Origin: Alphaproteobacteria bacterium
GTDB taxonomy: Bacteria > Pseudomonadota > Alphaproteobacteria > Ferrovibrionales > Ferrovibrionaceae
DNA: 64,000 nt
Direction: 5' to 3'
Assembly: GCA_017307375.1 (NCBI GenBank)
Contig: JAFKFH010000003.1
Coordinates: 62,001-126,000, forward strand
A model generated the notes under the pieces. It did not search any database and had not been told where the DNA came from. It was given only the letters and a program-made list of their open reading frames with translations. Made by a program: the position numbers and the translations under genes. Below, one piece after another: positions 59,579 through 64,000 of the stretch (its first letter is position 1; the number at the start of each line of letters is the position of its first letter).

Positions 59579-60889
59579 TCAACCCTGCTTGCGCCGCGAC
59601 TTGGGCGCAGTCTTCAACAACCTGGTGACGGCGGGCGCGGCGACGACCTTGCCCTGCACCGCATAGGCCTCGTGGTTCTTTTCGATGTCGGGCAGGCGAT
59701 AGAGATAGTTGACCATCAGGCCATGCGCCTGCTTGAAGCCGCGCGGCGACAGATCGCCCAGGAAATTGATCCGTTCGAGCCGGGCGCCATTGCCCAGATG
59801 AAAACGCGCGACCGGATCGATCACCCGCCCGCCACGGCCGCGCGCCTCGACGAAATAGCGCGCCGCCATCGGCAGCAGGGCCTGCTCGACCTCGGCGCGC
59901 ACCGCCTCGTCGCGCCACCAGCCCGGTTGGTCCAGGGCCGCAGGGCGACCCTCCTCGCCCTTCACCCAGGCGGCGAAACCCGGCACCGGCGACAGCGTGA
60001 CGAAGGTGTCGAGGCCGGGCAGGTCGCGGCGCAGTTCCTCGACCACCTGCTTGATCAGGAAGTTGCCGAAGGAAATCGCGCGCAGGCCCTTCTGGCAATT
60101 CGAGATCGAATAGAATACCGCTGTCGTCGCCTGCTCGGCCGCAATCGGCGTGCGGTCCTCGGCCAGCACCTCGGCGATCGTCGCCGGAATGTCGCGTGTC
60201 AGCGCGACCTCGACGAAGATCAGCGGTTCGTCGGGAAGCTGCGGATGGAAAAAGCCGAAACAGCGCCGGTCGGCGGGCGCCAGCCGGCGGCGCAGATCGT
60301 CCCAGCCGGCGATCTCGTGCACGGCCTCGTACTGGATGATCTTCTCGAGAATATGCGCGGGAGTGGTCCAGTCGATACGACGCAACACCAGGAAACCTCG
60401 GTTGAACCAGGACGAGAACAGGTGGACGAAATCGGCGTCGACGGCGTCGAGCGCCGGGTGCTCGCCCTGATGGCGGAACAGTTCCTCGCGCATCCTGACC
60501 AGCGTGGCGATGCCGCCGGGGGCGAGGTTCAGCCGCCGGATCAGTTCCTGGCGGCGCGGCTCGGCCGCCTCGTGCAGCGCGGCCATCGTCAACGGGCCGG
60601 GGTCGGCCCGCCAGGCATCGACCGCGCGGGCCAGGCGCTGCGGGTCGGGGCCGTAGCGGTCGGCCAGCATCTTGAGGAAGCCGAGCCGGCCGGCATCGTC
60701 GAGCGCTTCCCAGCGATCGAGGATGGCGAGCGCCCGGCCGGTGCCGGATGCCTCGCCCCGGCTGGAGAGCAGGGTTTCGCAGGCGAGGCTGAGATCGCCT
60801 TCCTCGGGCGCCTGCGCACGACCGCGGATCAGGTCGCGCCCACGGTCGGTGATCGTCTGCAGCAGGTCGCCGAGGAAGGACAGGCTCAT
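59579..60889 (-). CDS. matA: Malonyl-CoA decarboxylase
   Basis: A 436-residue enzyme that makes acetyl-CoA from malonyl-CoA. The N-terminal part is a helical domain and the C-terminal part is a GNAT-like catalytic domain. It has the catalytic Ser segment DTFVTLSPVPGFAAWV and the catalytic His in KQAHGLMVNYLYRLPDIE. FYSISNCQKGLRAISFGNFLIKQV is also highly conserved. It shares ATGA with the TRAP large permease gene. With MatB it forms a malonate-to-acetyl-CoA route. Confidence 0.96.
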   Translation of the reverse strand: MSLSFLGDLLQTITDRGRDLIRGRAQAPEEGDLSLACETLLSSRGEASGTGRALAILDRWEALDDAGRLGFLKMLADRYGPDPQRLARAVDAWRADPGPLTMAALHEAAEPRRQELIRRLNLAPGGIATLVRMREELFRHQGEHPALDAVDADFVHLFSSWFNRGFLVLRRIDWTTPAHILEKIIQYEAVHEIAGWDDLRRRLAPADRRCFGFFHPQLPDEPLIFVEVALTRDIPATIAEVLAEDRTPIAAEQATTAVFYSISNCQKGLRAISFGNFLIKQVVEELRRDLPGLDTFVTLSPVPGFAAWVKGEEGRPAALDQPGWWRDEAVRAEVEQALLPMAARYFVEARGRGGRVIDPVARFHLGNGARLERINFLGDLSPRGFKQAHGLMVNYLYRLPDIEKNHEAYAVQGKVVAAPAVTRLLKTAPKSRRKQG

Positions 60890-62235
60890 CTTACCCCCAT
60901 CACCAGGTCGGGCAGCGCGGTGGCGATGCCCGGGAAGAAGCACAAGAGCACGACGGCCAGCGCCATCAGCAGCACGAAGGGAACCGTGCCCCAGATCACG
61001 TCCGACAGCGGAATGTCCGGGGCGATGTTCTTGATGACGAAGATGTTGAGGCCCACCGGCGGGTGGATCAGCCCCATCTCCATCACGATCGTCATGACGA
61101 TGCCGAACCAGATCAGGTCGAAACCGGCGGCCTTCAGCGGCGGCAGGATGATCGGGGCGGTCATCAGGATGATCGAGACCGGCGGCAGGAAGAAGCCGAG
61201 CACGACGACCAGCAGCAGGATCGCCGCGAGCAGCACCCAGCGCGAAAGCTGCAGCGAGACGATCCATTGCGCCGCGCCCTGGCTGATATGCAGGTAGCTC
61301 ATCACATAGGAATAGAGCAGCGACATGCCGATGATCATCATCAGCATCGTCGATTCGCGCAGCGTCGAGGACAGGATCGGGTCGAGGTCGCGCGGCCGCC
61401 ATACGCCGTAGATCGCGGCAATCAGCAGCAGAGCCAGGATGCCGCCGAGCCCCGCGGTCTCCGACGGTGTCGCATAGCCGCCGTAGAGGGCGACCATCAC
61501 GCCGGTCAGCAGCACGATGAACGGCAGCACCCGCGGCAGCGCCGAGAATTTTTCGGCCAGCGTGAAATGCTCGTCGCGCAGCAGTTCGGAATGCACCGCG
61601 CCGCGTTCGTAGGCGGCGCGGGCGCGGGCATGTTCCTGGCGGAAGCGGATCACGGCATAACCCGCGAACAGCATGACCAGCAGGAAGCCCGGCCCGATGC
61701 CGGCCAGGAACAGTCGGCCGAGCGACTGTTCGGCGGCAACCGCATAGAGGATCATCGTGATCGACGGCGGCAGCAGGATGCCGAGCGTGCCGCCGGCCGC
61801 GATGATGCCGGCGGCGAACCCGCCGGAATAGCCGCGCCTGCGCATTTCGGGAATGCCGGCCGAGCCGATCGCCGAGCAGGTCGCCGGCGACGAGCCCGCC
61901 ATCGCCGCGAACAGGGCGCAGGCGAAGACATTGGCGATCGCCAGGCCCCCCGGCACCTTGTGCATCCAGACATGCAGCGCCGAGTAGAGGTCCTGGCCGG
62001 CCCGCGACTTGCCGATCGCCGCGCCCTTGAGGATGAACAGCGGAATCGACAGCAGGGTGATCGACGCCATTTCCTCGTAGACGTTCTGGGTGACCATGTC
62101 GAGCGAAGCGGCCGGCATGAAGCCCATCATGAAGACCAGGGCGACGGCGCCGAGCGCGAAGGCGATCGGCATGCCCGAGAACATCACCGCCAGCGTCGCG
62201 CCGCCATAGAGCAGGCCGACATAGAGCGTGCTCAT
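60886..62235 (-). CDS. TRAP transporter large permease (DctM family), malonate
   Basis: A 449-residue inner-membrane protein with about twelve helices. It has FSGMPIAFALGAVALVFMM, LSIPLFILKGAAIGKSRAGQDLY, MAGSSPATCSAIGSAGIPEM and AAGGTLGILLPPSITMILYA. It is the ion-coupled transport subunit. The operon, and a homologous MatPQM system known from rhizobia, point to malonate. Overlaps the small permease by ATGA. Confidence 0.94.
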   Translation of the reverse strand: MSTLYVGLLYGGATLAVMFSGMPIAFALGAVALVFMMGFMPAASLDMVTQNVYEEMASITLLSIPLFILKGAAIGKSRAGQDLYSALHVWMHKVPGGLAIANVFACALFAAMAGSSPATCSAIGSAGIPEMRRRGYSGGFAAGIIAAGGTLGILLPPSITMILYAVAAEQSLGRLFLAGIGPGFLLVMLFAGYAVIRFRQEHARARAAYERGAVHSELLRDEHFTLAEKFSALPRVLPFIVLLTGVMVALYGGYATPSETAGLGGILALLLIAAIYGVWRPRDLDPILSSTLRESTMLMMIIGMSLLYSYVMSYLHISQGAAQWIVSLQLSRWVLLAAILLLVVVLGFFLPPVSIILMTAPIILPPLKAAGFDLIWFGIVMTIVMEMGLIHPPVGLNIFVIKNIAPDIPLSDVIWGTVPFVLLMALAVVLLCFFPGIATALPDLVMGVR

Positions 62236-62789
62236 CGCGCGGCCCTCCGCGCCAGCCCGGCGGCGATCTGGGCGAAGAGCTGCAGGGTCAGCAGCCCCAT
62301 GCCGATCGTCATCACCGCATAGGGGATCCACAGCGGCGGCGCCCAGGTCGAGGACGACACCTGGCCATCGACCCAGGCCTCGTGCAGCAGCGCCCAGGAT
62401 TTCCAGGTGAAGAAGGCACAGAACAGGAAGGAAGCGAGGTCGACCAGGATCAGCCGCATCCGGTTGACCCCGGCGGGCAGCAGGCCGGTGATCGCCTCGA
62501 TCGCCACATGGCCGCGGCGCGACTGGACATGGGCCGACGACAGGAAGGTGGCGCCGACCAGCAGGAACACCGAGGCTTCGTCCTGCCAGTAGGTCGGCAT
62601 GTGGAACAGGTAGCGGGTGACGACCGAGTAGGAAAGAATGACGCTGGCCGCGATCAGCGCGACCGACGCGGCCAGCATGATCAGCCGGTTGAGACGGGCG
62701 AGCAGCAGGTCGAGAGGCGCAAGCAGCGGATGGGCCGGAGCCGGCCCATCCGCCGCCGCCGCGGCGCCGAGATCGACGCCGTGGCTCAT
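62232..62789 (-). CDS. TRAP transporter small permease (DctQ family), malonate
   Basis: A 185-residue membrane protein with four helices (about 35-60, 70-90, 110-130 and 150-175). It has the DctQ pattern RYLFHMPTYWQDEASVFLLV and SAHVQSRRGHVAIEAI. It pairs with DctM. Starts ATG 62789, overlapping the binding-protein stop. Confidence 0.9.
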   Translation of the reverse strand: MSHGVDLGAAAAADGPAPAHPLLAPLDLLLARLNRLIMLAASVALIAASVILSYSVVTRYLFHMPTYWQDEASVFLLVGATFLSSAHVQSRRGHVAIEAITGLLPAGVNRMRLILVDLASFLFCAFFTWKSWALLHEAWVDGQVSSSTWAPPLWIPYAVMTIGMGLLTLQLFAQIAAGLARRAAR

Positions 62790-63817
62790 GCCGAGACCTC
62801 CAGCGCCTGCTTGATCAGCTTGGCCGAGGTCGCGGTCTTGCCCTCGTAATCCTTCCAGGCGGTGGCGCGCGCGATCGCCTGCCACTTTTCGATGGTGGCG
62901 ACGTCGAGGTCATGGGTGGTCGCACCCGCCTTCCGGTAGACGGTCGCCACCGCCTCGTCGTCGGCCATCGCCGCATTGAGGCCGAACGCCTCCATCTCGG
63001 CACCGACGGCGAGGATCACGTCCTGCTGGGCCTTGGGCAGGCCATCGAGGATCTTCTTCGACATCAGCAGCGGTTCGAACATGAACCAGTAGCTGCGGCC
63101 GCGCCCGGTGGTCAGATGCTTCGACAACTCCTCCAGCCGGAACGAGATCAGGCTGGTCGACGAGGTGATGCCGGCATCGCAGGCGCCGGTCTGCATCGCG
63201 GCGTAGAGCTCGTTCGACGGCAGCGACAGCACGGCCGCGCCCGCCGCCTGCAGCACCAGGTCCATCTCGCGGCTGCCGCCGCGGACCTTCATGCCCTTGG
63301 CATCCTCGGGCGCCACCAGCGGCTTGGCGCGGCTGGCGACACCGCCGGCCTGCCACACCCAGGTGACGATCGAGACGCCCTTGTCGGCCAGGAAGCCGGT
63401 GAGGTCGCGGCCGACCGCGGCCGACTTCCAGGCCAGCCCCTGCTTGTAGGTCGAGACCAGGCAGGGCATCAGCCCGATATTGCATTCCGGCAGTTCGCCG
63501 CCGGCATAGGACAGCGGATAGAGCGACAGGTCGAGGGCGCCCTTGCGCAGCGCCGAGAACTGCGCGTTGGTCTTCATCAGCGACGAGCCCGGATGGATCT
63601 CGAAGCGCAGTTCGCCGTTGGTCCGTTTCTCGACCTCGGCGGCGAACTTGCGCACCAGCCGGTCGCGGAAATCGCCGTCGTCGATCGTGCCGCCGGGGAA
63701 TTGGTGCGAGATCTTGAGCGTGGTGGCGGCGCGGGCCCGGCCGATGCCGAAACCGAGCGTGCCGGCCGTCGCGGCGGCCGAACCGAGCAGCGTGCGGCGC
63801 GTCAGAATGATACCCAT
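62786..63817 (-). CDS. TRAP transporter substrate-binding protein (DctP family), malonate
   Basis: A 343-residue periplasmic binding protein. A Tat-like signal (LTRRTLLGSAAATAGTLGFG) is followed by the DctP fold: TTLKISHQFPGGT, EKRTNGELRFEIHPGSSLMK and GMKVRGGSREMDLVLQAAGA. The Arg in KVRGG is the conserved carboxylate-binding residue in this family. GGAGGAG precedes the ATG. First gene of the malonate operon, divergent from matR. Confidence 0.93.
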   Translation of the reverse strand: MGIILTRRTLLGSAAATAGTLGFGIGRARAATTLKISHQFPGGTIDDGDFRDRLVRKFAAEVEKRTNGELRFEIHPGSSLMKTNAQFSALRKGALDLSLYPLSYAGGELPECNIGLMPCLVSTYKQGLAWKSAAVGRDLTGFLADKGVSIVTWVWQAGGVASRAKPLVAPEDAKGMKVRGGSREMDLVLQAAGAAVLSLPSNELYAAMQTGACDAGITSSTSLISFRLEELSKHLTTGRGRSYWFMFEPLLMSKKILDGLPKAQQDVILAVGAEMEAFGLNAAMADDEAVATVYRKAGATTHDLDVATIEKWQAIARATAWKDYEGKTATSAKLIKQALEVSA

Positions 63818-63901
63818 GGTGTCTCCTCCTTAACTTTCGCTTGTATGGCTTTGCGCGAATTCGGGCGACATGGTATGGCTATCTGCCGACACGGACAAGA
63901 G

Positions 63902-63915
63902 TTATGTATACAAGA
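63902..63915. promoter_or_regulatory. MatR-like operator
   Basis: On the minus strand the sequence reads TCTTGTATACATAA, with the perfect core TGTATACA. From memory, the MatR site of Rhizobium leguminosarum bv. trifolii is TCTTGTA/TACACGA, matching the first 11 bases. The core also fits the FadR-subfamily form yGTM-KAC. It overlaps the putative matR start codon, so it could give autoregulation as well as control of the transporter operon. Confidence 0.65.
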
Positions 63916-64000
63916 TCGGATCCAAAGGAAACACAGGCTGGATCGAGCGCCGGATCGCGGCTGCGCGACGAGATCGAGAACGAGATCCTGACCGGGCGGC
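63904..64000 (+). CDS. matR: GntR family regulator MatR, N-terminal part (runs off the window)
   Basis: The frame from ATG 63904 is open to the window end. After about 18 residues it reads LRDEIENEILTGR, the first helix of a GntR/FCD-type winged helix. Divergent placement next to a malonate operon is the matR position in rhizobia. The start overlaps the operator and has only a weak ribosome-binding site (AAGAG), so a later start cannot be excluded. Confidence 0.8.
   Translation, partial: MYTRSDPKETQAGSSAGSRLRDEIENEILTGR

Overview
This 64 kb window is high-GC DNA from an alphaproteobacterium, probably Rhodospirillales-like. The evidence is the conserved rimP-nusA-ylxR-infB-rbfA-truB-rpsO-pnp order, a long alphaproteobacterial-type InfB, and a Rhizobium-type malonate locus (matR / TRAP / matA / matB). 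I cannot name a genus. Genes are packed with many ATGA-type overlaps. No gene-free stretch exceeds 300 bases: the longest are 4600-4858 (rpsO terminator and pnp leader) and 40698-40940 (divergent intergenic region). I found no rRNA, tRNA, CRISPR array or insertion sequence.

Layout. (1) 1-12,540, mostly minus strand: the end of a GNAT acetyltransferase, an MscS channel, then the translation/RNA operon. The operon starts at a strong sigma70-type promoter (12502-12529) followed by a canonical terminator hairpin only 38 bases before rimP. (2) 12,540-30,430: a lone receiver protein diverges from a 7TMR-DISM sensor kinase. The kinase is followed by a complete but rearranged Pel exopolysaccharide operon: epimerase, PelA split into hydrolase and deacetylase genes, PelB split into TPR and barrel genes, then PelD, PelE, PelF and PelG, ending at a terminator. 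No pelC is visible. (3) 30,441-40,697: a LysR regulator converges on, and overlaps, a minus-strand operon encoding a spermidine/putrescine-type ABC importer, a form II molybdenum hydroxylase (small, large and FAD subunits) and an amidase. This looks like uptake and oxidation of an unknown N-containing compound. (4) 40,941-44,042: a tandem pair of membrane M48-like proteins, the first lacking zinc ligands and the second intact. (5) 44,063-55,952: a GntR/FCD regulator divergent from a 12-gene plus-strand operon for acyl-CoA catabolism. It holds an enoyl-CoA hydratase, a thiolase-fold protein without the nucleophilic Cys, a DUF35 partner, a PaaK-type ligase, two SDRs, an APH-family kinase and a branched-chain-type ABC importer; the two gene sets are separated by an array of GTCnGAC motifs. 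(6) 56,109-58,081: a luciferase-like monooxygenase, then a lower-GC toxin-antitoxin pair with a perfect 16-bp palindrome and an AbrB-like gene. (7) 58,086-64,000: the malonate uptake and activation operon with the start of its divergent matR regulator and a MatR-like operator.

The most unusual parts are the split Pel machinery with a duplicated beta-domain on its outer-membrane component, the protease/pseudoprotease pair, the attenuator-like leader of rimP-nusA-infB, and the operator array controlling the acyl-CoA operon.
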